Source: Myxococcales bacterium
Lineage (GTDB): Bacteria > Myxococcota_A > Bradymonadia > UBA7976 > UBA1532
Reading direction: 5' to 3'
NCBI GenBank assembly: GCA_020633465.1
Contig: JACKDN010000004.1
Span: 124,001 to 188,000, forward strand
Length of the DNA: 64,000 bases
Positions 42,183 through 50,926 of the stretch are shown piece by piece. Under the pieces are notes generated by a model. The model saw only the letters and a program-made list of their open reading frames with translations. It made no database searches and had not been told where the DNA came from. The position numbers were made by a program, and so were the translations under genes. The stretch's first letter is position 1, and every line of letters begins with the position of its first letter.

Positions 42183-43453
42183 AGCGTCGCTCTTCGAGCC
42201 GGGCTGGAGGGTCCGGGCCCGCGCTGCCGCGCGCCTCGCGAGCGCTGGTCGCGGCCGCGATGCTTTTGGGCTGCAACACGGCGGCGCAGTTCGACGTGGA
42301 GGCCGAAGAGGTCGCGTCGCTGACCGCCGTGGGCGCGCAGGGCGCCTGCGCCGGCGAGGGGCACCAGCTGGCCGTGGTGCTGCAGAACCAGCACGGCGGC
42401 GCGGTGCGGGTGGGCGGCCGGCGACTGCGCGCCCTGCCCAGCGGCGCCGCCGGCGCGTTCACGATCGAGGACGCCTTCGTCGACGGCGCCGCCGTGACCG
42501 TGACCATCACGGGCGTCGAGGCGGCGCAGGCGCCGCGCGGCGTGCCCTTCGCGGCGGTGCTGCAACGCGACGGTGTGGCCTGCGGCGCCCTGCCCACCGG
42601 GCCGTGGCCGGCGCGCTGCAACGCGGCGCCCTGCGGCGACGGCGCCGAGGACTGTGATCCCGCGCGCGGCTGCTGTGACGCGGGCGCCGTGTGCACGGCG
42701 CGCGTCGAGGGCGAGGCGCTGACGCAGGTGTGCGCGACGCCCGGCGCCGGCTGCGCCGAGGACTGCGGGGCCGACGGCGTCTGCGTCGACGGCGCCTGCC
42801 GCACGCGGCTGTTCGGGCCCGTCGACCCCGAGGACGATCTGGTGCAGTCCTTCGCCGGCACGGCCGCCGGGCTGCTCGATCCGGCGGGGGGGCGCCTGGG
42901 CCCCGGCGTGCCGGCCCTCACCGCGTGGGCCGCGAGCGGCGCCGGCCTGCAGACGCTGACCGAGCTGCCCGCGACCACCTTCGACCCGCTCGGCGCCGCC
43001 CTCGAGACGGCGCTGCTGCCGCCCTACGGGGCCCCCGGGTTGCTCGAGGCGCTGGCCCGCGCGCCGGACGACGCGCCCACCGTGGTCTGGGGGCTGCGCG
43101 CCGGCCCGCCGGCCGATCTCACCGGTCGCGCCCCCCACTTCTTCGCGGTGCCCGAACACGCCGCGCTCACCGGCGCCGACGACCGCGCCTTCGCCGCCGC
43201 GGCCTGCGCCACCGGGGGCGGATACGGGCGTCTGCCCGCGGACGTGGTCGAGCCGCTGGCGAACGGCCCCATCGCGGCCGCGGCGCAGGCGCACCTGCGC
43301 CTGCGGGTGTCGATCGACCCGCCGCCCGCGCCGGGCGCTCGGCTGCGCGGGCTGCTGCGCCTGGACGTGCCGGCGCTGGTGGGTTCGAGCCCCGCGCCCC
43401 CGGTCACGACGCTCGAGCACCGCATCGACCTGATCGTCGGGGGGACGCCGTGA
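42179..43453 (+). CDS. Surface lipoprotein of the envelope operon
   Basis: 424 residues from a GTG that overlaps the previous stop (GTGA). An Arg/Ser-rich N-terminus and a hydrophobic core lead to a lipobox (AAAMLLGCN). A beta-rich domain comes first (VVLQNQHGGAVRVGGRRLRALP), then a Cys cluster (CNAAPCGDGAEDCDPARGCCDAGAVC, CAEDCGADGVCVDGAC), then a less structured C-terminal half. No known fold recognised. The order beta-domain, Cys cluster, tail may be specific to this lineage. Confidence 0.78.
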   Translation: MKRRSSSRAGGSGPALPRASRALVAAAMLLGCNTAAQFDVEAEEVASLTAVGAQGACAGEGHQLAVVLQNQHGGAVRVGGRRLRALPSGAAGAFTIEDAFVDGAAVTVTITGVEAAQAPRGVPFAAVLQRDGVACGALPTGPWPARCNAAPCGDGAEDCDPARGCCDAGAVCTARVEGEALTQVCATPGAGCAEDCGADGVCVDGACRTRLFGPVDPEDDLVQSFAGTAAGLLDPAGGRLGPGVPALTAWAASGAGLQTLTELPATTFDPLGAALETALLPPYGAPGLLEALARAPDDAPTVVWGLRAGPPADLTGRAPHFFAVPEHAALTGADDRAFAAAACATGGGYGRLPADVVEPLANGPIAAAAQAHLRLRVSIDPPPAPGARLRGLLRLDVPALVGSSPAPPVTTLEHRIDLIVGGTP

Positions 43454-43872
43454 GCCGCTGTCTGCCCGCCCTGCTGACCGCCGGCCTGGCCTTGTCCGGC
43501 TGCTACAGCCAGCGCCCCATCGGCCTCGACGCCCTCGACCAGCTGACCGCAGCGCCGGGCCGGCCGCCCGAGGTCGAGGTGAAATCGACCGAGGGCGAGC
43601 CGATCACCGTGGACGCGACCTCGCCCTTGGTGCTGACGACCGCCGACGGGCGCACCCACCGCGTGACGCCGTTCTACTTCCACATGTCCGACACGCAGCT
43701 CGTGTCGCCCGACTACGGCGTGCTGGTGAACCGCGCCGATCTCACCGGCGCCGAGGTGCGCCAGCTGAGCGTGGGCGGCACCGCCGCGCTGATCGGCGTC
43801 GTGGCCGCCGTCGCGATCGGCACCTTCGTCGCGCTGCAGGCGACGGCGGGCGAGGACGCGCTGGCCGAGTAG
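43450..43872 (+). CDS. Small lipoprotein with a C-terminal membrane segment
   Basis: 140 residues from a GTG overlapping the previous stop. The lipobox is LALSGC. The middle is strand-rich (VEVKSTEGEPITVDATSPLVLTTADGRTHRV, FYFHMSDTQLV), and the C-terminus has a strongly hydrophobic stretch (GGTAALIGVVAAVAIGTFVAL) that could span a membrane. It is the last gene of the envelope operon; the next gene has its own promoter. Confidence 0.78.
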   Translation: MSRCLPALLTAGLALSGCYSQRPIGLDALDQLTAAPGRPPEVEVKSTEGEPITVDATSPLVLTTADGRTHRVTPFYFHMSDTQLVSPDYGVLVNRADLTGAEVRQLSVGGTAALIGVVAAVAIGTFVALQATAGEDALAE

Positions 43873-43891
43873 CGCGGCCGCGCCACAGCGG

Positions 43892-43920
43892 TTGGCCCGC
43901 GCGGCGGCCGCGGGTAGACT
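43892..43920 (+). promoter_or_regulatory. Sigma-70-type promoter of the cyclophilin gene
   Basis: TTGGCC (43892-43897) and TAGACT (43915-43920) are exactly 17 bases apart, 34 bases before the ATG, with GAGAGGAG as ribosome-binding site. Confidence 0.55.
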
Positions 43921-43953
43921 GCGCCGTCCAAAACCCGAGCGAGAGGAGCCCCC

Positions 43954-44691
43954 ATGACCCGCACCGCCCTGTTCACCGCCCTGCTGTTCCTGGCCCTGAG
44001 CGGCTGCAAGAAGGACGAAGCCTCGGCCGCCGGCGGCGAAGGCGACAAGGCGAAGGCCGCCGACGCGAAGAAGGGCGGCGACGCGCCCGCGGCGGCTCAG
44101 GACAACAGCGCGGCGCTGAAGGATCCCAGCAAGGCCACGCTCGAGGCGCCGGCCACCTACACGGTGAAGCTCGAGACGACCAAGGGCGACCTGCTGATCG
44201 ACGTGACCACGGCGTGGGCGCCGAAGGGGTCGCAGCGGTTCTACAACCTGGTCAAGGCCGGCTACTACGACGACGTCGCGTTCTTCCGCGCCATCCAGGG
44301 CTTCATGGCGCAGGTGGGCCTGCACGGCGACCCCGAGATCAACAAGATCTGGCGCGAGGCGCGCATCCAGGACGATCCGGTCAAGGAGTCGAACAAGCGC
44401 GGCTACGTCACCTTCGCCACCGCCGGCCCGAACACGCGCACGACGCAGTTCTTCCTGAACTTCGGCGACAACGTGCAGCTCGACGGCATGGGCTTCGCGC
44501 CCTTCGGCAAGGTGCGCGAGGAGAGCATGAAGGTGCTCGACGCCATCAACACCGAGTACGGCGAGGGCGCCCCGCGCGGCCGCGGCCCCAGCCAGGGGCG
44601 CATCCACGGCGAGGGCAACGCCTACCTGAAGGCCGAGTTCCCGAACCTGGACTACATCAAGAAGGCGACGGTGGTCGAAGAGGGGAAGTAG
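43954..44691 (+). CDS. Cyclophilin-type peptidyl-prolyl isomerase lipoprotein
   Basis: 245 residues with a lipobox (FLALSGCKK) and a Lys/Ala-rich linker up to about residue 60. The cyclophilin domain has the strand VKLETTKGDLLIDVTTAWAPKGSQRFYNLVKAGYYDDVAFFRAIQGFMAQVG, with Phe-Arg-x-Ile and Phe-Met-x-Gln being the catalytic-loop signature, and then TTQFFLNFGDN. It should assist protein folding in the periplasm, which fits a genome with so many disulfide-rich exported proteins. It has its own promoter and follows the envelope operon. Confidence 0.93.
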   Translation: MTRTALFTALLFLALSGCKKDEASAAGGEGDKAKAADAKKGGDAPAAAQDNSAALKDPSKATLEAPATYTVKLETTKGDLLIDVTTAWAPKGSQRFYNLVKAGYYDDVAFFRAIQGFMAQVGLHGDPEINKIWREARIQDDPVKESNKRGYVTFATAGPNTRTTQFFLNFGDNVQLDGMGFAPFGKVREESMKVLDAINTEYGEGAPRGRGPSQGRIHGEGNAYLKAEFPNLDYIKKATVVEEGK

Positions 44692-44694
44692 CCC

Positions 44695-45066
44695 TCACCC
44701 GCCCGCGGCGCCCGTACCCTCGAAGGCGCCGGTGAGGTCGAGCAGCACGTCGAGCTGCGTCGCCCCCTCCAGATCGAAGGCCTCGGTGGCCAGGGCGCGC
44801 ATGCGCTGCTGGATCGGGTGGCTCGACGCCGCGTAGGCGGCGTGAGCCGCGGCCAGGTCCACCGCCTTGGTGAAGAGGATCACGCTGGGTCCGCTCGGGC
44901 CGCGCTCCAGCAGCAGCACCTCGGCCAGCATGCCCTCCTCGCGCAGCACGGCGCCGAGCGCGGAGGGATCGGCGGCCAGGCCGCGGGCGAAGGCGACGAA
45001 GGCGTCGGCGCCATCCGGGCGCATCGGGATGCGCAGAGCTTGGGTCTGGGGGGGCGTGGGCTTCAT
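44695..45066 (-). CDS. Small DUF6176-like protein
   Basis: 123 residues, no signal. The pattern EEGMLAEVLLLERGPSGPSVILFTKAVDLAAAHAAYAAS recalls small dimeric alpha/beta-barrel proteins of the DUF6176 or monooxygenase-like class; the match is by pattern only. It lies 42 bases after an AraC regulator gene on the same strand and converges, three bases apart, on the cyclophilin gene. No catalytic residue was assigned. Confidence 0.72.
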   Translation of the reverse strand: MKPTPPQTQALRIPMRPDGADAFVAFARGLAADPSALGAVLREEGMLAEVLLLERGPSGPSVILFTKAVDLAAAHAAYAASSHPIQQRMRALATEAFDLEGATQLDVLLDLTGAFEGTGAAGG

Positions 45067-45108
45067 GGGTCCTCCGCGTGCGGGTGGGCCCAGGATGCCG
45101 CGCGACGC

Positions 45109-45861
45109 TCATCCCCGATTGAACGAATCGGACGCCGGGCCCCACCACGCGCCAGGCGGGTGGCCGGTGAGCGCGCGGCACTCGCGGACGAAGTGCGCCT
45201 GGTCGGCGTACCCCAGGTCGTAGATCGGCGAGAAGCCTTCGTGCGCGTGCAGGCGGTCGAGCAATTGGGCCGCCCGCCGGAAGCGGCGCAGGCGGAGCAC
45301 CTGCTTGGGGCCGACGCCCGCGACGTCGAGCGTGCGCCGGTGCAGCGTGCGAGGCGTCACGCCCAGGGCGCGGGCCGCGTCGTCGACGCGGTCGTGGGAC
45401 GCGAGCGCGGCCCACAGCGCCGCCGACGGCGGGCGCAGGTCGGCGCGGCGCAGCCAAGCGATCGCGGCGGCCGCGCGTCGCGCGGGGTCGGGGTGCCACC
45501 AGATGGCTTCGTCGGCGAGGCGGACCCGGTCGGCCAGCGGTCCGGCGCCGCCCGCAGCCCCCAACACGCCGCCGACGCCTGGGCGCAGCCGCACGCCAGT
45601 GAGGCGGTTGCTCGGACCGTGCCGGTACTCCCGCGGATGGAGCGTTCCGACATCGAGCCAGTGGGCGGCGACCGGCAGCGCCTCACTCACGCACGCGCGG
45701 ACGTACGACGGGCCGCCGACGAGGACGACGTCGGTGTGCAGCGTGGGCCACGCGTGCTCGGTCCACGGCGTGGCGGCGTCCGTGTCGAGCGTCCAGACGG
45801 CCGCGACGCGGTCGGTGAGATCGCCCGGGACGAGGTGGAGTCGGTAGCGGACGGCGCTCAT
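45109..45861 (-). CDS. AraC-family transcriptional regulator
   Basis: 250 residues. The C-terminal AraC DNA-binding domain has both helix-turn-helix units: DDAARALGVTPRTLHRRTLDVAGVGPKQVLRLRRFRRAAQLL and FSPIYDLGYADQAHFVRECRALTGHPPGAW. The N-terminal part would be the ligand or dimerisation domain but is not assigned. Its start overlaps the stop of the PanE-GyrB fusion gene by four bases (ATGA), so it is probably co-expressed with it and may control it. Confidence 0.92.
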   Translation of the reverse strand: MSAVRYRLHLVPGDLTDRVAAVWTLDTDAATPWTEHAWPTLHTDVVLVGGPSYVRACVSEALPVAAHWLDVGTLHPREYRHGPSNRLTGVRLRPGVGGVLGAAGGAGPLADRVRLADEAIWWHPDPARRAAAAIAWLRRADLRPPSAALWAALASHDRVDDAARALGVTPRTLHRRTLDVAGVGPKQVLRLRRFRRAAQLLDRLHAHEGFSPIYDLGYADQAHFVRECRALTGHPPGAWWGPASDSFNRG

Positions 45862-47753
45862 CGGCGCAGCTGCGCGAGGGCCTCGGCGACGACGGCGTGG
45901 ACCGCCTCCTCGGCCTCGCGGTTGTCGATCCAGTCGCGGGTGGGCGAGACGAAGCGAGGTCCCTCGAGAAGGACGTGCAGGCCGTACAGCAGGCCGTAGC
46001 GGCGGAAGCGCGACGCCTTCACCGCCCTGCGCAGGCCGTCGACGTGCGTACCGCCGAGCGTCTCGCTGAAGTTGATGAACGACCAGCCCATCTGCCGGTC
46101 ATCGCGTTCACTCACGAACATCGCCAGGTCGACCGCCACGTCGCCGTGCCGGCGGCGGAGCTGCACGTCGGCGGGGCCGAAGCCCAGGCGGCCGGCGCAG
46201 CCCGCGCGCCGGGTGACCAGGCCGGCCAGGCCCCCTGCGCGCACCGGGTGGCCGTCGAGCGTCACTGCCAGGTCGCTCAGGGCGGCGATTCGCTCCAGCG
46301 CGTCCACGACCAGCACGAGGTCCACGGCCGCCGGGATGATGTCGCGATCGAAGACGGCTTCGATCTCGAGCCCGGTCGTGGTCGTCGGGCCCAGCTCTTC
46401 GGCGGGCCCCAGTGGCTGGCCGAACGCATACCGGCGACGGGTCACGCGACCTGCGAACCGCGTGGTCCACTCGAAGCGACGGCAGAGCGCGTTGACGGGC
46501 GCGAGGCCAACCCCCGCGAACGAGAGCCGCGGGTGGACGTGGGGCCAGTGACCGTCGGCCGTGGCTCCAGCATGCAGCGCGCTCGCATGGACGTGAAATC
46601 GATCGGGTTCCGCGCCCGGACCGTCGTCCGCGACGCGGAACCCATCGGGAATGAGTCGAACGTCGATGCGCGTACAGCGCCCGCCGAGGTGCTGATCGAG
46701 GCTGTTGCCCAGCACCTCCAGCAGGAGTTGGATGGGAGCGGCGACGTCGTCCGGGTCGCCGATGTACATGCCGGGGCGGCGACGGACCGCTTCCAGGGAG
46801 GCCCGGCGCAAGACGAGTTCTTCCCCCTCGGGCGCTTCGAGCAGCGCCCAACGAAGATGACCGACCGTCCACTCTGCGGGCCGCTGCAACGCGCTGCAGC
46901 GATCGACCATGCGGCGACAAAGCGGCGTGTCGACGCCAGCGTCACCGGCGAGCCGCGCCACCTCACCGTACAGCGCGCCGGCCTCCGTCGGACGGCCGCG
47001 GGCCACCGACTGCCAGGTCGACCCGCCCGGGCGCGTGCGCCCGTCGGCGAGCGGCGTGCTGGTGGTCGGGCACAGGGCGAGCAGGTCGGCGACGGGGTGG
47101 TAGGGCAACTCGAGGGCGCGGAAGACGGCCTCGGCCTCGGCTTGGAGCAACCGCAGCAGATCCTCGGGCACCGTGCCACAGGCCGCTTGCAGGCCGCCGG
47201 CGAGGTTGGTCAGCAGCTTGGTGCGCTTCCACGCCATGATGTCGTCGCGCAGATCACTCTGGAAGCCGGCGGCGCGCAGCAGGTCGCGAGCCATCGCGGC
47301 GACGTCGCCGGCGCCGGAGGGCCAATCGCCGACATCGACGCGCCCCTCGGCGGCCAGACAGTGCAGCCGCACCTCGCCCGGCTCGAGGTGCACGGCGGGC
47401 AACCACACCATCGCGCCGACCACCGGGTGCCCCGCGGCGTCGATCAGGCGCTCGTTGCCGATGCCGTTCTGGAGTGAGACGACGGGACAGCCCGCGGGCA
47501 CGCCGCCGAGGGCGTCGGCCGTGTCCTGGCTCTTGACCGCGAGCCACACCATGTCGGTGTCGTCGGGCACGCGGTCGCGGGCGTCCACGCGCAGCGTCTC
47601 GATGCCCTCCGGCTCGGCCAGTCGCAGGCCCTCGGTCTGCATCGCGCGCAGATGCTCGCCGCGCGCGACCAGCGTCACCGCGTGCCCCGCCCGGTGCAGC
47701 CGCGCGCCGACCACGCCGCCGATGGCGCCCGCGCCGAGGATGGTGGTGTGCAT
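45858..47753 (-). CDS. Ketopantoate-reductase domain fused to a GyrB-type GHKL ATPase domain
   Basis: 631 residues from ATG 47753. Residues 1 to about 292 are a complete PanE/ApbA-type reductase: Rossmann motif ILGAGAIGGVVGARL, substrate Lys176 in DDIMAWKRTKLLTN, and Glu257 in PTEAGALYGEV. Residues from about 312 are GyrB-like: EAVRRRPGMYIGD, the N box with Glu346 and Asn350 in LEVLGNSLDQ, the ADDGPG box, GVGLAPVNAL, and a transducer-like SFINFSETLGGTHVDGLRRAV. TOPRIM is missing. The domains are in one frame without a stop; an internal TTG near residue 315 could give a separate protein. The reductase part should convert ketopantoate-like 2-oxoacids using NADPH; the reason for the pairing is unknown. 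Confidence 0.88.
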   Translation of the reverse strand: MHTTILGAGAIGGVVGARLHRAGHAVTLVARGEHLRAMQTEGLRLAEPEGIETLRVDARDRVPDDTDMVWLAVKSQDTADALGGVPAGCPVVSLQNGIGNERLIDAAGHPVVGAMVWLPAVHLEPGEVRLHCLAAEGRVDVGDWPSGAGDVAAMARDLLRAAGFQSDLRDDIMAWKRTKLLTNLAGGLQAACGTVPEDLLRLLQAEAEAVFRALELPYHPVADLLALCPTTSTPLADGRTRPGGSTWQSVARGRPTEAGALYGEVARLAGDAGVDTPLCRRMVDRCSALQRPAEWTVGHLRWALLEAPEGEELVLRRASLEAVRRRPGMYIGDPDDVAAPIQLLLEVLGNSLDQHLGGRCTRIDVRLIPDGFRVADDGPGAEPDRFHVHASALHAGATADGHWPHVHPRLSFAGVGLAPVNALCRRFEWTTRFAGRVTRRRYAFGQPLGPAEELGPTTTTGLEIEAVFDRDIIPAAVDLVLVVDALERIAALSDLAVTLDGHPVRAGGLAGLVTRRAGCAGRLGFGPADVQLRRRHGDVAVDLAMFVSERDDRQMGWSFINFSETLGGTHVDGLRRAVKASRFRRYGLLYGLHVLLEGPRFVSPTRDWIDNREAEEAVHAVVAEALAQLRR

Positions 47754-47948
47754 GCTGCCCCCTTCTCTCGCCCGTCGGCAGTCTACCGCAACTCCACAGC
47801 GGCCGGCGCCCTCGCGCAGCACGCTGCGCCGAGGCCCGCGGTGCGTTGACCGGCTCGACGATCGGCGCGAGCCAGGGAGCGTCTCCTACCCGGCGCGTGC
47901 GAGGCCGGTCGGTGCACCGGCGCCGAGCGTTCCTCGGCGCGTGAGCGG
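47754..47948. other. Intergenic region between divergent genes
   Basis: 195 bases separate the PanE-GyrB fusion gene from the HEAT-like gene. They are GC-rich with no obvious hairpin, repeat or consensus site. A TAGACT on the minus strand (47780-47785) is a possible -10 for the fusion gene, without a matching -35. Confidence 0.4.
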
Positions 47949-48932
47949 TTGACCCCGAGCGACAGCGACGCCGACACTGCCCCGGTGCCGCTCTCGATCG
48001 CCGACCTCTTCACGCTGGACGCGGCGTCCTTGGCCGCCCCGCTCGCTGCTGGGGCGACCGTGTCGCTCAGTGAGCGATCGGTCGCGCTGCCCCGGGACGT
48101 CGACGACGCGCGGCGGCGGGTGGCGCACGAGGCGGTCGAGCTGTGGCTGGACCATCCCCGCGACGCGGGCCGGCTGCTCGACGGCGAGGCCGCGCTGCGG
48201 GGCGCGCTGCGGACCGAGGCGCGGTTCCTCGCCCGGCTGACCGGCGCGCTGGCCGATCGCCTTCGCGACGGCCTGGCGCCCGACGCCGACGGGGCCGACG
48301 CGCTGCGCACCATCCTCGGCGACAGCCGCGTGCCGCGGCGGCTGCGCTTCAAGGCGCTGGACGTACTGCTGCTGGCGCAGGACGCCGCCGAGCGCGAGGC
48401 GACGCTCGCCCCCTTCCTCGCGCTGGACCGCGAGGCCGCGCGCAGCCGCTTCCGGCGCGACGACCGCGAGGCGATGCTCGACCACCTGGGCTGGCTGGGC
48501 GTGGCCGACGCGGCCGCCTGGATCGAGCGCCTCGCGCCCACCCTCGACATCGAGGACGTGCACGGCGCGGTGTGGGCCCTGATCGAGCTGCAGGAGGCGC
48601 CCGAGCCCCTGGTCGGGCCGCGCTTCGCCGCCCGGTTCGGCGAGGGGCCGTGGGCCGCGCTCGAGTCGCGCGCGCTGGGCTTCCTCGAGGACGACGACCG
48701 CCGCGTCGCGGCCATCGGCGTGCTGCGCCACATCGGCACGCCGCGCTGCCTGGGACCCCTGCGCCCCTGGAGCCGGGGCTTCTTCCGCGCGCGGGTCCTG
48801 AAGGACGCGGCCCGCGCCGCCATCGACGCCATCGAGGCGCGCGGCACCGGCCCGGGCGCCGGCGCCCTGAGCTTCGCCGCCGGCCCCGCCGGCGCCCTGT
48901 CCCTGCCGCGCCGCGACGACCTGCGCGTCTGA
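47949..48932 (+). CDS. HEAT-like helical repeat protein
   Basis: 327 residues, Ala/Arg/Leu-rich, without a signal peptide. Helix pairs recur (ARRRVAHEAVELWLDHP, RRLRFKALDVLLLAQDAAEREATLAPFLALD, DDRRVAAIGVLRHIGTPRCLGPLRPWSRG), the pattern of HEAT or armadillo scaffold proteins. The start is the TTG at 47949 and has no Shine-Dalgarno sequence. It is divergent from the PanE-GyrB gene. A role as a protein-protein adaptor is likely, with no partner evident. Confidence 0.8.
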   Translation: MTPSDSDADTAPVPLSIADLFTLDAASLAAPLAAGATVSLSERSVALPRDVDDARRRVAHEAVELWLDHPRDAGRLLDGEAALRGALRTEARFLARLTGALADRLRDGLAPDADGADALRTILGDSRVPRRLRFKALDVLLLAQDAAEREATLAPFLALDREAARSRFRRDDREAMLDHLGWLGVADAAAWIERLAPTLDIEDVHGAVWALIELQEAPEPLVGPRFAARFGEGPWAALESRALGFLEDDDRRVAAIGVLRHIGTPRCLGPLRPWSRGFFRARVLKDAARAAIDAIEARGTGPGAGALSFAAGPAGALSLPRRDDLRV

Positions 48933-48996
48933 CACCCCCGTTGACCCCGTGGCGCCAGCGGACTACACCCGTGGCACGGAACCCCCGGGAGCCCCA

Positions 48997-49539
48997 GTGC
49001 GCGACAACAACCGCCGCGAGTCCCTGCAACGCATCGAAGTCCGCGAGCTCGAGCTCGACGATCTGGCCGCCGTGTTCGCCCTCGGCGAGCGCATCTTCAC
49101 CGCCGACCAGGCGCCGACCCTGCACCGCACCTGGGATCCCTACGAGGTCGTCAGCTTCTTCCAGGGCGATCCCGAGACCTGCCTCGTGGCCATCGACGAG
49201 CAGACCGAGACGATCTGCGGCTTCGCCCTGGGCACCGTGCTCGAGAAGCGGCGCAGCGCCTGGACCTATGGCTACCTCGTCTGGCTCGGCGTCGACCCGG
49301 CCTACGGCAACGCCGGCGTCGGCGGCAAGCTGCTCGCCGATCTGACCGAGCGCTTCATCGAGCAGGGCGCGCGCATGCTGCTGGTCGACACCGAGGCCGA
49401 TAACGACCGCGCCTTGAAGTTCTTCGCCCGCAACGGCTTCGGCCACCCGCGGCCGCACGTCTTCCTCAGCAAGAACCTGACGCGCGAGCCCGCGTACCGA
49501 AAAGCGCGCAAGCCGAAGGGCAACGAGCCGGCGAAGTAG
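48997..49539 (+). CDS. GNAT-family acetyltransferase
   Basis: 180 residues from the GTG at 48997, which has GGGAG five bases upstream and fits better than the open frame extending to 48949. The acetyl-CoA-binding motif is YLVWLGVDPAYGNAGVGGKLLADLTERF (the R/Q-x-x-G-x-G/A pattern as Ala-Gly-Val-Gly-Gly), followed by ARMLLVDTEADNDRALKFFARNGFG. GNAT enzymes acetylate amines, peptides or small molecules; the substrate is not predicted. It ends in a Lys-rich tail and is followed by 91 bases without a gene. Confidence 0.92.
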   Translation: MRDNNRRESLQRIEVRELELDDLAAVFALGERIFTADQAPTLHRTWDPYEVVSFFQGDPETCLVAIDEQTETICGFALGTVLEKRRSAWTYGYLVWLGVDPAYGNAGVGGKLLADLTERFIEQGARMLLVDTEADNDRALKFFARNGFGHPRPHVFLSKNLTREPAYRKARKPKGNEPAK

Positions 49540-49630
49540 CCCTCCGAAAAAAGACGCCCGTCGAAGAATTCACCGACGAGATTCGGGGCGGGCGCGTAGC
49601 AGACGGCCGAACCCACGCACGGAGGCGCTC

Positions 49631-50383
49631 ATGCGCTCGACTCGAAGCCGTCTGACCCTTGCCCTGATCACCACCCTCGCCCTCGCCGCCGGGTGCCGGC
49701 CCGAGGCCACCGCGCCGGCGTCGGGCGCGGAGGCGCCGCTGGAGCTGCGCACCTACGTCGTGCCGGAGGGCGCGCAGGAGGAGGCGGTGTCCATCGTTCA
49801 CGAGCTGCTGGGGCGCGGGAAGGACGCGCCGCGGCTGGGCTCGGTGGCGGCCGGGCCGGGTCATCAGGTGTTGGTGACCGCGCCGGCGAGCTTCCACGCG
49901 GGCGTCGCCGATCTGGTGGAGCGGCTGAAGAAGGAGCCGCCCGCGCCGCCGCCGACCGTGGCGATGGAGTACTGGATGCTGCTCGGCCGCCCGGCCGAGG
50001 CCCCCACGGACCCCGCCGGTTTCGAGCCGGCGTTGCGGCCGGTGGTGAAGGCGCTGCAGGCGGCGCACGGGCCGATGGCGCTCGCGCTGTCGGGCCGGGT
50101 GCAGGTCGCCTCGCTGGCGGGGCGCCACGCAGAGTCGGTCGGCGACACCCTGCAGGTGCAGCAGCGCGCGGTGCCCCACCGGGGCGGTCTGCTGACGACG
50201 CTGCGCCTGGCGCCCGCGGGCGGCACCGAGCTGCGCACCGAGGTGATGCTGCCGCCCGACAAGGTGGTGGTGCTGGGCTACGCCGGCATGGGCGGACGCA
50301 AGGTGCAGGCGGCCTTTCCCGACGCCGAGACCGCCACCGCCTTCTACGTCGTGCGCGGCGGCGTGACGACCTTCGGCGAATGA
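49631..50383 (+). CDS. Lipoprotein, possibly secretin-N-domain related
   Basis: 250 residues with a lipobox (ALAAGCR). The start of the mature part, LELRTYVVPEGAQEEAVSIVHELLGRG, followed by GSVAAGPGHQVLVTAPASFHAGVADLVERLKK, resembles N-domains of secretins, where a strand, two helices and a second strand form a ring element. A second half (VQVASLAGRHAESVGDTLQVQQRAVPHRGG) is beta-rich. An ECF sigma gene starts three bases later, so the protein may be its sensor or regulon member. The assignment to secretin-like is tentative. Confidence 0.75.
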   Translation: MRSTRSRLTLALITTLALAAGCRPEATAPASGAEAPLELRTYVVPEGAQEEAVSIVHELLGRGKDAPRLGSVAAGPGHQVLVTAPASFHAGVADLVERLKKEPPAPPPTVAMEYWMLLGRPAEAPTDPAGFEPALRPVVKALQAAHGPMALALSGRVQVASLAGRHAESVGDTLQVQQRAVPHRGGLLTTLRLAPAGGTELRTEVMLPPDKVVVLGYAGMGGRKVQAAFPDAETATAFYVVRGGVTTFGE

Positions 50384-50386
50384 GCG

Positions 50387-50926
50387 TTGACCGCCACCGA
50401 CGCATTCGACCGGCCGGCCCTCGAGCGGCTGTACGCCGAGGTCGAGCGCCCGCTGTTCAACGTGGTGTATCGCTGGCTGTGGCAGCGCGACGACGCGGCC
50501 GAGGTGGTGCAGGAGGCCTTCCTGCGCCTGTGGGCCATGCGCGCGCGCGTCGAGCCGGCGACGGCGCGGCCGCTGGTGTACCGCATCGCGCTGAACCTGG
50601 CCGCCAGCCGGCGCCGGCGCGCGAAGGTGCGCCGCTGGGTGGGCCTCGAGGCCGCGACGCCGCGCGACGAGCGGCACCCGGAGCGCCTGATGGGCGGCGC
50701 GACCGAGGACGCTCGGGTCCGCGCCGCCATCGAGGCGCTGCCCGAGAAGCTGCGCCGCGTGATCACGCTCTGCGAGCTGGGCGAGATGGCTTACCGCGAC
50801 GTGGCCGAGACGCTGGGCATCCCCGAAGGGACCGTGGCGTCGCGCCGCCACGCCGCCCTGCAGCAGCTCCGCCGGGCCCTGAAGGACCTGGCACCACCCA
50901 CGGGAGGCGACGATGGACGACGATGA
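50387..50926 (+). CDS. ECF-type sigma factor
   Basis: 179 residues from a TTG. Region 2 is RPLFNVVYRWLWQRDDAAEVVQEAFLRLW, and region 4 is LPEKLRRVITLCELGEMAYRDVAETLGIPEGTVASRRHAALQQLRRAL. There is no extension beyond the two core domains, as in classical ECF factors that direct RNA polymerase to stress promoters. The downstream gene starts 14 bases inside its 3' end and encodes a single-pass membrane protein, the usual place of an anti-sigma factor. Confidence 0.93.
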   Translation: MTATDAFDRPALERLYAEVERPLFNVVYRWLWQRDDAAEVVQEAFLRLWAMRARVEPATARPLVYRIALNLAASRRRRAKVRRWVGLEAATPRDERHPERLMGGATEDARVRAAIEALPEKLRRVITLCELGEMAYRDVAETLGIPEGTVASRRHAALQQLRRALKDLAPPTGGDDGRR

